From Phycisphaerae bacterium (GTDB lineage Bacteria; Planctomycetota; Phycisphaerae; Phycisphaerales; Phycisphaeraceae), in NCBI GenBank assembly GCA_030425705.1, contig JAUHZU010000001.1, positions 607,607 through 671,606 on the forward strand: a stretch of 64,000 bases of DNA, read 5' to 3'. The translations under genes were made by a program, and so were the position numbers. Shown piece by piece: positions 42,301 to 50,416 of the stretch (its first letter is position 1; each line of letters begins with the position of its first letter). Below the pieces are notes generated by a model. It did no database searches. It worked only from the letters and a program-made list of their open reading frames with translations, and was not told the DNA's origin.

Positions 42301-42892
42301 TACCCCGCCGCGCCGCCTCCCGGCCGACAAGCTCGCCGAGGTTCAGCTCCAGATCGCCCGCGCGATGGAGTCCGACGGCGAGCCGCAGCAGGCCCGGCTG
42401 ATCTACAGCAGCGTCATCGAGATCCTCCAGCCGTTCCGATCAACGACCCTGGACCTCACCCAGCGCATCACCCCGCCGATGCGGTTCAAGCTCGCCGTCG
42501 CCCAGCGTTCCTACGCCAACCTCGCCCAGCCGGAGGACCGCATGGAACGCCTGCAGGCGTCGGCCGACATCATCCGCCAGCTCGCGGCCGACAGCCCCGA
42601 CGTCAGCGCGTATCAGGTCGAGCTCGCCCGGGCGCTGCTGGACCTCGCCACGCTCCGGGCGATCACCACCGATCAGGCCTCGCAGGACGCGGAACTGGCA
42701 ATCTTCGAGCGAAACCGCCGCGAGGCCGTCTATTCTGAACTGATCAACGATGTCTTGCCCCGCCTCAATGGGCTGCTGCCGGGCAACACCGAGGTGCAGC
42801 AGCTCGAGACCGAGGCGTACGAGTCCTGGCTGCGGTTCCAGGAGCACGGCGGGCAGGACCCGCCGATCGAGACCGAGGCGCGTCAGGAATAA
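39371..42892 (+). CDS. Giant Ser/Thr kinase with novel N-terminus, TM and TPR region
   Basis: 1173 residues. Residues 1-365 form an unusual cytosolic domain (LYSRAHNAKDNRSRHDNCYYIFESLIKLATCPL) containing RYRNDVVGHG near 161-171, a HEPN-like R-N-x4-H motif. The kinase domain spans about 370-710: LGRGGMGVVYLA, catalytic Lys in VVALKTL near 401, HRDVSPGN near 570 (Ser in place of the usual Lys after HRD), DFGLAKGG near 590 and APEQ near 617. An insert of about 75 residues separates the N and C lobes. One transmembrane helix follows (about 740-760, KKKKALVGSFTFALLVITGILV), then an extracytoplasmic coiled and TPR-rich region. It is transcribed away from the cyclase-GAF-subtilase genes and shares their promoter region. 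Confidence 0.85.
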   Translation: MASNPAQDFRREYLLRLPLPLAQLYSRAHNAKDNRSRHDNCYYIFESLIKLATCPLIGSYVDDLNRGHPHVEAVDRALGHLALPALGQWLGMLRELARHYGTSNETRGHPLRGVWRRLNRKHTKAESPAILALYCRIKHGPDGHLSADTTCTLLDLFDKIVRYRNDVVGHGGPRFEAFFDNEMGPLMFPAVNEVLAEGTLDPFGSPGTRLVYLTEMRMIEEGKFEVSLRELVGLQGERSAPMVFDADMADALAPRHGAFPGLALLWPGHAAPLRLGPMMRFRESEVADEVLLLNRDRGGRQVEYLSYTTGRTERDAEMSGALAQILSRIADRTITEAQLRELEKQSRSETDSVEGLVGDRRMEGVKAPMLGDYELLAELGRGGMGVVYLARQASLGRVVALKTLPGDLSSNERALARFRREMRVLGNCEHPNIVKLLDSGTLADGQMYYTMEYVPGADLEQVWKELSKQTASSGVTDLDDGAFAEALSAASRTKRDDVTTRYARTLNPLGRTREDEDAPEALRLPPLPLPELPEVLRDTGSRAEYVRRIVGMIRDAALALHTVHEQGVIHRDVSPGNLMVTPDGQRIVLMDFGLAKGGGESQSVSIGAGFMGKLRYAAPEQLASAVLDVGPAADVRGLGATLWELVTRKRLFEEARDERSLATLIHQKDVPRLREVDPGFDRDLEAIVARATEREVPKRIHSAKRLADYLQLYLDGEPLPIRPPTTGELITRWVKKKKALVGSFTFALLVITGILVIAFNQVSEKAHDAQVAKEQAEQATAEAQASLDRTRAALAGVFETITESDVFRGTGLYGPQRELLAQIVEQYELVLEDNEGDAGLQFDLARTLRILAETSLQVGKAEEAERHALKALALINGLPESDEDYTFERASLLVALSQAHLGQGAERYDDGIAAADEAVDLLIPLVARPDAEDAYAVAMASACQSRGDLSFANGAYPEALEWYRSAATVRWQFYERDTPPRRLPADKLAEVQLQIARAMESDGEPQQARLIYSSVIEILQPFRSTTLDLTQRITPPMRFKLAVAQRSYANLAQPEDRMERLQASADIIRQLAADSPDVSAYQVELARALLDLATLRAITTDQASQDAELAIFERNRREAVYSELINDVLPRLNGLLPGNTEVQQLETEAYESWLRFQEHGGQDPPIETEARQE

Positions 42893-42981
42893 CTCCTATA
42901 CCGAGCGACAGGTGTAACATTTTCAGATTGAGCGGTAACATCAAAAGGATGTGACGAGTCAGCAATGGAGTGCAAGCTTCC

Positions 42982-45900
42982 ATGTGGAATCCAGCGATTC
43001 GTGTTAGTTGGGCCGGCGCGTGCGTATTGCTGTTGGGGCTTGCGCAGTTGTTTTGTGCCTGGGGGCAAGCGCATTATGCAAAGGCTGCAACGCAAACTAT
43101 TGATTGGGCCGCGCCCTATGCGGCCTTGGCGTCCACCGAGTTCACCGACGAGCAGCTCAGGTTCTTTGAGGAACGCGTCCGCCCGGTGCTGGCCGAGCAT
43201 TGCTACGCGTGCCACTCGCACGAGGCCGAGCGGGTCAAGGGTGGGGTCTACTTAGACAGCCGGGCCGGCGTGATTGATTCGTTCGCGGCCGAGCCGGGGG
43301 ACCCGGACAACAGTCTGATGATCGAGGCGGTGCACTACACCGACCCGACGACGCAGATGCCCCCCGCGGGCAAGCTCGCCGACGAAGACATCGCCGCGCT
43401 GGAGCAGTGGGTCGCCATGGGCCTGCCCTGGCCCGATGAAGCCGCGGCCGGGCAGGTCGAGGCGTTCGACCTTGAGGCCCGCCACGCGGCGCACTGGTGC
43501 TGGCAGCCGCCGGCACGGACCGCGCCGCCCGAGGTCCGCCGGCAGGGCTGGGTGCGCAACGACATCGACCGCTATATCCTCGCGAAGCTTGAAGAAGCCG
43601 GGCTATCCCCCGCGCCCGAGGCCGACCGGGTAACGCTCATCCGTCGGCTGACGTTTGACCTCACCGGCCTGCCGCCGACGGTCGAGGAGATCGACGCGTT
43701 TGTCGCCGACGAATCACCCGACGCATACGAGGCGCTGGTCGACCGGCTACTCGCGTCGCCGCACTTCGGCGAGAAGTGGGGCCGGCACTGGCTGGACCTC
43801 GTGCGGTACGCCGAGACGCTGGGGCACGAGTTCGACTTCGATGTCTTCGCGGCCTGGCGCTACCGCGACTACGTGATCCGTTCGCTCAACGCCGACGTGC
43901 CCTACGATCGGTTCCTGTTCGAGCACCTGGCCGGCGACCTGATGCCTGAGCCACGCATCGACCCGGCGACCGGCGAGAATCAGTCCATCCAGGGCACCGG
44001 CTGGTACTGGCTGGGCGAGCAGACCCACTCGCCCGTGGACGTCAAGGGCCACCAGTCCGACGTGATCGCCAACCAGATCGACGTGATCGGCCGCGGCTTC
44101 CAGGGCGTGACGATCGCTTGTGCCCGCTGCCACGACCACAAGTTCGACGCGATCGCGACGAAGGACTACTACGCGCTCTACGGCATCGTCGAGAGCACGA
44201 CGTGGATGCCCACGCCGGTGCAGCCCGTGGACGAGCTGCGCGGTGATGCGGACGGGCTCCGCACCGCACGGGCCGCGGCCGAGGCACGGCTCCGCGAGCG
44301 GTGGGCCCCGGATCAGATCGAGCTTCAGCCCTACCTGACCGCCGCGGCCGAGGTGTTCGGGCAGACCCGCGCGATCGAGGACCAGGGCGAACGCAACCGA
44401 CGGGTCGCCGCCCTCGCCGCGGAGCTGGCGCAACGCGACGGGCTCGACGCCGACCTGCTGCACCGTTGGGCCGCGCTGACCTACGACGGCGCGCTCGGCG
44501 ATGGGCAGCACCCGCTGCACGGCTGGCGCGTCACGGTGCACAGCAAGCCGGAAGACATGCAGCGCTGGTGGGCGGACCAGCCCGCGCGGTCGCGAGCGGT
44601 CTTCGCGGCCGGCGACGCGATGACGCTGCGCGACGGCGACGAGGTCTGGTTTGATGGCTCGGACGCAGGCGACATGCTGACCTACGGGCTGGCTTTTGGG
44701 GACGATGAAAACGTCGTGCCGGGCATGCTGCTCACCGCCGCGGGCCGCGGGGCCGGGCTCGGGCAGGTCGCGGTGTACCCCGGCCGATCGAGCGCGACGG
44801 CGTCCAACCGCTGGCAAGGCGTACTCGCGACGCCGGCCCGGCCGATCCAGAAACGCTACGTCCACGTCCTCGCCCAGGGGTGGGGTACCCGGCTGAACTT
44901 CGTGATCGACGGCTTCCGGGTCATCCGCGCACCGATCTACGGCCCGATGCGGCAGGGGGTCTACGCGGCCTACCCGCGCTGGTTCACGGTGGACTTCGAC
45001 AAGTGGCTCGAGGATGAACACGACCTGTTCGTGGAGATGTCCGACCTCACGGCCCACGACCAGGGCTCGGGCGGCAGCCCGGCCGACGCGCACGGCACGG
45101 TGTACCGCATCATCGCCTCGGACCACCACGCGCCCCCGGCGCCGGGGTACACGCTGCTGGGCGCGATGGAGCCGGGTGATGCGCCGACGGTCGAGCAGGT
45201 CGCGGCGGCCTATGAGCAGGCGGCACGCGACGCGGTAGAGTTCTGGCGCAGCGGCGCGTCTCCGCAAACGCCGGTGCAGCAGGCGCAGCTGGCGCTGGTC
45301 AGCGTGCTGCTGGATGGCGGCCTGATCGGGCTGCGCGACGCGGGCGGCGACGTGCAGGATGCGGGCGAACTGATGGCCGACTACCGGCAGGCGGCGGGGC
45401 GGGTGCCCGTGCCGTCGCTGGTCCTCGCGGCGGCCGAGGCGACACCGCGCGACACGCCGGTCTTCGTGCGCGGCAGCCACCTGGTCCGTGGCGACCCGAC
45501 GCCGCGGCGCTACCTCGAAGCCCTGGTCGGCCAGGACGCCCAGGCCCCGGACACCGACAGCGGCCGGCTGCAGCTCGCGCAGACGATCACCGACCCGGGC
45601 AACCCGCTCACCGCACGTGTCGCGGTCAACCGTCTCTGGCACCACCTGCTCGGCCGCGGCATCGTCGCATCGGTCGACAACTTCGGTGTGCTCGGCTTTC
45701 CGCCCACGCACCCGGCGCTGCTCGACTACCTCGCGCTGACATTCATGGAGTCCGACGGCTGGTCGTCCAAGGCCATGATCAAGCGGATCGTCATGAGCGC
45801 GACGTACCGGCAGACCAGCGACCGCCTGGACACCGGCGCGGAACTGGAAGACCCCGAGAACCTGCTGCTGCACCGACAGAACCTCCGCCGACTCACCGCC

Positions 45901-46449
45901 GAGTCGATCCGCGACGCCGTGCTGCACACGTCCGGCCGACTGGACCCGGCGATGTACGGCCCGCCGGTGATGGTCCACCTGACCTCGTTCATGGAGGGCC
46001 GTGGCCGACCGGGCCACTCCGGCCCGCTGGACGGCGACGGCCGACGGAGCATCTACACGTCGGTCCGGCGCAACTTCCTGTCCCCCATGATGCTCGCGTT
46101 CGATGCGCCCGCGCCGTTCTCGACGGTCGGTCGGCGGAACGTGACCAACGTGCCGGCCCAAGCGTTGTTCCTGATGAACGACCCGATGATCCACGAGCAG
46201 GCGGGCCGCTGGGCCCAGCAGCTCGTCGCGGCCGACGACGCGAGCGCCGCGGCGCGGGTCGAGCGCGTCTGGCGGCGCGCGCTGGGCCGGCCCCCCGAGC
46301 CGGCGGAGGCCGAGGCCGCGCTGGCGTACCTCCAAGCGCAGGCGTCGGGGTACGGCCTGTCCGACGAGGCGCTCATGCACGACGCCCGACCGTGGGCCGA
46401 CCTCTGCCACGCGGTCTTCAACACCAAGTCGTTTATCTATGTCCGGTAG
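42982..46449 (+). CDS. PSD1-type cytochrome protein (DUF1549/DUF1553)
   Basis: 1155 residues from the ATG at 42982 (MWNPAIRVSWAGACVLLLGLAQ); GGAG lies 11 bases upstream. After the signal peptide comes a planctomycete-type cytochrome c module, CYACHSHEAERVKGGVYLDSRAGV (haem motif at 74-78). Then DUF1549 (VRNDIDRYILAKLEEAGLSPAPEADRVTLIRRLTFDLTGLPPT...WGRHWLDLVRYAET), a second CxxCH in CARCHDHKFDAI near 380, a beta-rich middle region, and DUF1553 (ITDPGNPLTARVAVNRLWHHLLGRGIV...RRLTAESIRDAVL...NVPAQALFLMNDP). These proteins are paired with DUF1501 proteins across planctomycetes, as here, and are thought to be secreted redox or glycan-related enzymes. The true activity is unknown. Confidence 0.9.
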   Translation: MWNPAIRVSWAGACVLLLGLAQLFCAWGQAHYAKAATQTIDWAAPYAALASTEFTDEQLRFFEERVRPVLAEHCYACHSHEAERVKGGVYLDSRAGVIDSFAAEPGDPDNSLMIEAVHYTDPTTQMPPAGKLADEDIAALEQWVAMGLPWPDEAAAGQVEAFDLEARHAAHWCWQPPARTAPPEVRRQGWVRNDIDRYILAKLEEAGLSPAPEADRVTLIRRLTFDLTGLPPTVEEIDAFVADESPDAYEALVDRLLASPHFGEKWGRHWLDLVRYAETLGHEFDFDVFAAWRYRDYVIRSLNADVPYDRFLFEHLAGDLMPEPRIDPATGENQSIQGTGWYWLGEQTHSPVDVKGHQSDVIANQIDVIGRGFQGVTIACARCHDHKFDAIATKDYYALYGIVESTTWMPTPVQPVDELRGDADGLRTARAAAEARLRERWAPDQIELQPYLTAAAEVFGQTRAIEDQGERNRRVAALAAELAQRDGLDADLLHRWAALTYDGALGDGQHPLHGWRVTVHSKPEDMQRWWADQPARSRAVFAAGDAMTLRDGDEVWFDGSDAGDMLTYGLAFGDDENVVPGMLLTAAGRGAGLGQVAVYPGRSSATASNRWQGVLATPARPIQKRYVHVLAQGWGTRLNFVIDGFRVIRAPIYGPMRQGVYAAYPRWFTVDFDKWLEDEHDLFVEMSDLTAHDQGSGGSPADAHGTVYRIIASDHHAPPAPGYTLLGAMEPGDAPTVEQVAAAYEQAARDAVEFWRSGASPQTPVQQAQLALVSVLLDGGLIGLRDAGGDVQDAGELMADYRQAAGRVPVPSLVLAAAEATPRDTPVFVRGSHLVRGDPTPRRYLEALVGQDAQAPDTDSGRLQLAQTITDPGNPLTARVAVNRLWHHLLGRGIVASVDNFGVLGFPPTHPALLDYLALTFMESDGWSSKAMIKRIVMSATYRQTSDRLDTGAELEDPENLLLHRQNLRRLTAESIRDAVLHTSGRLDPAMYGPPVMVHLTSFMEGRGRPGHSGPLDGDGRRSIYTSVRRNFLSPMMLAFDAPAPFSTVGRRNVTNVPAQALFLMNDPMIHEQAGRWAQQLVAADDASAAARVERVWRRALGRPPEPAEAEAALAYLQAQASGYGLSDEALMHDARPWADLCHAVFNTKSFIYVR

Positions 46450-46456
46450 GCCCACG

Positions 46457-47911
46457 ATGAAGCACCACTGCCAACGCTTTTCCCAGCAGCCGATCACCCG
46501 CCGCGCAATGCTCAGCCAGGCCGCGGTCGGGTTCGGCGGGCTCGCGCTGGCGGGGCTGATGAACACGCCGGCGTTCGGCCGCTCCGTGGCGAGCAAGGCC
46601 CCGCCGCTCAACAGCGGGGTGCTCCCCGCGTCGCACTTCCCCGCCCGGGCCAAGAGCTGCATCTTCCTCTACATGGACGGCGGGCCGTCCCAGGTCGACA
46701 CGTTCGACTACAAGCCGTTGCTCCATGAGCACAACGGCAAGAGTCCCTACGAGGTGATGGACCGTGTCGAGCCGACCCAGTTCGACGACATCGGCACCGT
46801 GCTCCAGTCGCCTTGGAAGTTCAAGCAGCACGGCGAGTCGGGCGCGTGGGTCAGCGACCTGTTCCCGCACGTCGCCGAGTGCGTCGACGACATCGCGTTT
46901 ATCAAGTCGATGACGTCTGCCTTCTCGATCCACACCGCGGCGAACTACTTCCTGCACACCGGCCACGGCATCCAGGGCCGGCCGTCGATGGGCTCGTGGT
47001 TCGAGTACGGCCTGGGCAGCGAGAACCAGGACCTGCCGGGCTTTATCGTGCTCAACGGCGGGCTGATCCCGCCCGGCGGGCTGGACAACTTCAACGCCGG
47101 CTTCCTGCCTGCGCGGCACCAGGGCACGGTGCTCAAGGGCGGCGAGCAACTGGTTGCCAACATCGCGCCGCGCGAGGGCTCGGACACGGCGCAGCGCGCC
47201 AAGCTCGACCTCGTGCAGTCGCTGGACCAGGCGCTGATCCAGCAGGTCGGCGGGGCCGACGCGCTCGAGTCGGCGGTCGCGAACTACGAGACGGCCTACC
47301 GCATGCAGACCGCCGTGCCCGAGCTGGGCGACATCTCCGGCGAGTCCGCGGAGACCCGCTCGCTCTACGGGCTGGACCACGGCAACGAGGGCACTCGCAC
47401 CTTCGGCCGCAACTGCCTGCTTGCTCGCCGGCTGGTGGAACGCGGTGTGCGCTTCATCGAGCTGACCTGCCCCGGCGGGGCGGGCGACCGGTGGGACCAG
47501 CACGGCGACCTCGAGGGCGGGCACGGCCGCAACTCGCTGAACGTCGACCAGCCCATCGCCGCGCTGCTCAAGGACCTCAAGCGGCGCGGGATGCTCGACG
47601 AGACGCTGGTCGTCTGGGGCGGCGAGTTCGGGCGCACCCCGTTCGCGCAGGGCGGCAACGGCCGGGACCACAACCCCTTCGGCTTCACGATGTGGATGGC
47701 CGGCGGCGGTGTGAAGGGCGGCACGTCGATCGGCACGACCGACGCATTCGGCTACAAGGTCGTCGACCAGAAGTGCGAGATCCACGACCTGCACGCGACC
47801 ATGCTGTACCTCATGGGCGTCGACCACGAACGCCTGACCTACCGCTTCTCCGGCCGGGACATCCGGCTGACGGACGTGTACGGCAACGTGCTGCACGACC
47901 TGATCGCGTAG
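46457..47911 (+). CDS. DUF1501 protein with Tat signal
   Basis: 484 residues from the ATG at 46457, 7 bases after the previous stop. The N-terminus has a Tat-like signal (ITRRAMLSQAAVGFGGLALAGL). The DUF1501 domain, an alkaline-phosphatase/sulfatase-fold relative, shows KSCIFLYMDGGPSQVDTFDYKP, FIKSMTSAFSIHTAANYFLHTG, RFIELTCPGGAGDRWDQHGDL, VVWGGEFGRTPFAQGG(N)GRDHNPFG and the closing HDLHATMLYLMGVDHERLTYRFSGRD. These His/Asp sites could bind metal. It is the regular partner of DUF1549/DUF1553 proteins and forms an operon with the preceding gene. The reaction is unknown. Confidence 0.9.
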   Translation: MKHHCQRFSQQPITRRAMLSQAAVGFGGLALAGLMNTPAFGRSVASKAPPLNSGVLPASHFPARAKSCIFLYMDGGPSQVDTFDYKPLLHEHNGKSPYEVMDRVEPTQFDDIGTVLQSPWKFKQHGESGAWVSDLFPHVAECVDDIAFIKSMTSAFSIHTAANYFLHTGHGIQGRPSMGSWFEYGLGSENQDLPGFIVLNGGLIPPGGLDNFNAGFLPARHQGTVLKGGEQLVANIAPREGSDTAQRAKLDLVQSLDQALIQQVGGADALESAVANYETAYRMQTAVPELGDISGESAETRSLYGLDHGNEGTRTFGRNCLLARRLVERGVRFIELTCPGGAGDRWDQHGDLEGGHGRNSLNVDQPIAALLKDLKRRGMLDETLVVWGGEFGRTPFAQGGNGRDHNPFGFTMWMAGGGVKGGTSIGTTDAFGYKVVDQKCEIHDLHATMLYLMGVDHERLTYRFSGRDIRLTDVYGNVLHDLIA

Positions 47912-48116
47912 GACGATCGGTGGCTGGTTGGAATGCAGACCAGCGATACCCGATGCGGCGGGCCGGCTGTAAGGCCGTTGGCGCGGGGCCGTCCCAATGC
48001 TGCGGCCCGACCGGGTGTTCGCCCGATGCTGGGGGCGGAGCGGCTACAATTGCGGCTTGCCCGTGCGCGGACCGGACGCGCACCCTGTTGAGACACGAAG
48101 ACGAGGAACGACGCTG

Positions 48117-49940
48117 ATGGCTCTACCGACCCCGATCTCCCGCTGGTTGGCTGTGGTCTTTGTCGCGCTGGCGGCGGTGCTGCTGGTCGCCGCCGCGCCG
48201 GACGCCCTGGCGCAGGGCGCAGACGCCGCGGGTTCGGTCGCGGAAGGTGCGGACGCCACCGCAGCGAGCGACGGGGCCGCGGCGGAGGCGAAGCCGGTGG
48301 ATGCGCCGGGCTGGCTGGCGTTCCTCGGGCGGTTCCACGTCGTGGTGCTGCACCTGCCGATCGGCATCCTGATCGTGGCGTTTATCCTCGAGTTCTTCGG
48401 CATGTTCCGCCGGAGCCGGGGCTACGACATCGCGACGTCCTGGACGCTGGTGCTCGGGTTCTTCACGGCCGCGGTGGCGATCGCGTTCGGCCTGTTCCTC
48501 GAAGAGACGACCAAGCCCGGCGTGTACGACGCGCTGACGATGGACTGGCACAAGTGGCTGGGCATCGCGATGGGGGGCCTGGCGTTCTTTGCCGCGGTCC
48601 TGAAGATCGCCGCGATCCGCAAGCAGTGGGGCGAGGGCGACCAACGCCGCCCCGGCGGCGCGCCGCTGGCGTTGGCCCGGCTGTCGATCCTCGGCGTCGC
48701 GATCCTCCTGCCGGTCGTCGGGCACCTGGGCGGAAACATGACCCACGGCGCGAACAAGCTGGTGGAGAAGGCACCGTTCGACGTGCCGCCCGCCGCGATG
48801 GCCGCGATCTACTTCCCGCTCGACGCACCGGGGGCCAGCACAGGCGGCGGCGGAGGCGGCGCGGGCGGCGAGACCCACGCGGCCGGCACGGTCGAGGCGC
48901 AGTGGGTCAACGAGGTCCAGCCGATCATGGACACCCACTGCGTGCAGTGCCACGGCGCAAGCAAGCAGAACGCCGGGCTGCGTCTCGATGCGCTTGAAGA
49001 AGTGATGCGCGGCAGCGAGTACGGCCCGGTCGTGGTCCAGGGCAGCGCCGAGGAGAGCCGGTTGTACCAGGTGGTGTGCCTGCCTCCCGAGGACGACTAC
49101 TTCATGCCGCCGGGCAAGGCCGGGCTCTCGCTGGAGGAGATGCGCACGGTCGCCCGCTGGCTGATCGCGTCGGTGGATCTGGGCAAGGCCCCGGCCGGCG
49201 GCACCGCCGATGGCGGCGGTGATCCCGAGACACCCGTCGGTCCGGCCTACGACCTGGAGGCGTACGCCCGGCTGAACGAGCTCGGCGGGCGGGCGCAGGT
49301 CGTCTCCGAGGGCAGTGACCTGCTCGTCCTCAGCTTCGCTAACCACCGCGGGCCGATCCCCGAGGAGGCGTTCGCCGCGATCGAGGCCCTGGCCGACCAC
49401 GTGCAGAACCTGGACTTCTCCAACTCCGGCGTGACCGACGCGGACCTGGACCGGCTGCCGGATATGCCCGCCTTAGAGCGGCTGTACTTGAAGGACACTG
49501 AGATTACGGACGAGGGGATCGCCAACCTGCCCGAGTTGTTCAGTTTGAGTTATCTCAATCTGTTCGGCAGCAATGTGACCGATGCTTCGATAGACAACCT
49601 CTCGATGCTCGTTGTGCCTGGCAAGGACGGCCCCGGCAGCATCTACCTCTCCGAGACCGGCGTGACGCTCGAAGGTGTGCAGCAGCTCCGCGACGCGTTG
49701 GGCGACGGTGTCGAGGTGGTGTTCGATGACAGTGTCGGCTTGCTCGACACGCCCGGGCCGGATGCGGGTGCGGACGGCCCGACCGTGCCGGTGAATACCG
49801 TCTGCCCGGTGAGCGGCACGGCCGTGGACCCGGCCCACACGGTCACGTACGAGGGCCGGGTGATCGGCTTCTGCTGCCCCAACTGCAAGGCCAAGTTCGA
49901 GGAAGACGCGACACCATTCCTCGCGAACCTGCCGCAGTAG
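48117..49940 (+). CDS. Membrane DUF2231-cytochrome-LRR-YHS-like fusion
   Basis: 607 residues from the ATG at 48117, with GAGGAACG upstream. A signal peptide is followed by a DUF2231 membrane part with four or five helices (HVVVLHLPIGILIVAFILEFFG and following), typical of haem-associated membrane proteins. A cytochrome c module has CVQCHGASKQNAGLRLD near 274. Leucine-rich repeats run over about 400-530 (VTDADLDRLPDMPALERLYLKDTEITDEGI). The C-terminus carries a YHS-like metal domain (NTVCPVSGTAVDPAHTVTYEGRVIGFCCPNCKAKFEED). Such fusions occur in planctomycetes next to PSD1/DUF1501 genes, as here. It may be an electron-transfer component. Confidence 0.83.
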   Translation: MALPTPISRWLAVVFVALAAVLLVAAAPDALAQGADAAGSVAEGADATAASDGAAAEAKPVDAPGWLAFLGRFHVVVLHLPIGILIVAFILEFFGMFRRSRGYDIATSWTLVLGFFTAAVAIAFGLFLEETTKPGVYDALTMDWHKWLGIAMGGLAFFAAVLKIAAIRKQWGEGDQRRPGGAPLALARLSILGVAILLPVVGHLGGNMTHGANKLVEKAPFDVPPAAMAAIYFPLDAPGASTGGGGGGAGGETHAAGTVEAQWVNEVQPIMDTHCVQCHGASKQNAGLRLDALEEVMRGSEYGPVVVQGSAEESRLYQVVCLPPEDDYFMPPGKAGLSLEEMRTVARWLIASVDLGKAPAGGTADGGGDPETPVGPAYDLEAYARLNELGGRAQVVSEGSDLLVLSFANHRGPIPEEAFAAIEALADHVQNLDFSNSGVTDADLDRLPDMPALERLYLKDTEITDEGIANLPELFSLSYLNLFGSNVTDASIDNLSMLVVPGKDGPGSIYLSETGVTLEGVQQLRDALGDGVEVVFDDSVGLLDTPGPDAGADGPTVPVNTVCPVSGTAVDPAHTVTYEGRVIGFCCPNCKAKFEEDATPFLANLPQ

Positions 49941-50351
49941 GTCAGCCCTCGGGTCTCGCCCAAAGCTCCATGACCGCACCTGCGGGCCGCTATCGATGGC
50001 TTGATCGGGCTCCGTTCGGCCGCGATCGCCGCTCAGCGACCGTTTTCCACGGGAACATTGTCCCGCCCGGTCGGGTTACCTACCATGCGTAGGCCTGCTC
50101 CCCGCTGTTAGGCCTCCAGGGATCACCATGCGCATGAACTGCCTCTGACAGCCCCGACGTGCCGCCACTGGTCTAGTGGCCCGGACCCTCCGCGCTGGCT
50201 GGCGTTTGGTCAGCGGCGCGGCCCGACTGGACTCGCCGACCCGCCCCGATGCCGACCGCTGTAAGCAACCCGAACCGGCCTCACCGTCTGCCCCCCGGCA
50301 GCGCTGACGGTCTACGCACCCCCGATCCCCCCAGCACCGAGTTTTTGCCCC
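49941..50351. other. Structured GC-rich intergenic region upstream of selD
   Basis: No coding frame looks real. Several stems are visible, for example CCACT/AGTGG near 50166-50180, CGCTG/CAGCG near 50191-50213 and paired AGGCCT blocks near 50090-50117. Together with the terminator-like hairpin at 50352 it could be a leader RNA of the Sec operon or an independent RNA. Confidence 0.35.
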
Positions 50352-50381
50352 GCCGCCGCGCTTCCGCGGTGGCGTTGTTTT
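50352..50381 (+). terminator. Terminator-like hairpin before selD
   Basis: A 9-bp stem with one G-T pair (50352-50360 with 50365-50373, loop CTTC) is followed by GTTGTTTTG. It lies 36 bases before the selD start, a position suited to attenuation. Confidence 0.5.
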
Positions 50382-50416
50382 GCGCGCCGCGACCAAGGCG
50401 ATGAACGGAGCCGACC

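Noticed and set aside
43747..46662. 971-codon antisense open frame opposite the PSD1 protein
   Set aside because: Same shadow effect; the DUF1549/DUF1553 motifs are on the plus strand.
49950..50350. RNase P-like GGAGGGTCCGGGCC on the minus strand upstream of selD
   Set aside because: The invariant GAAAG of the P4 strand and the 3' ACAGAA segment are missing.
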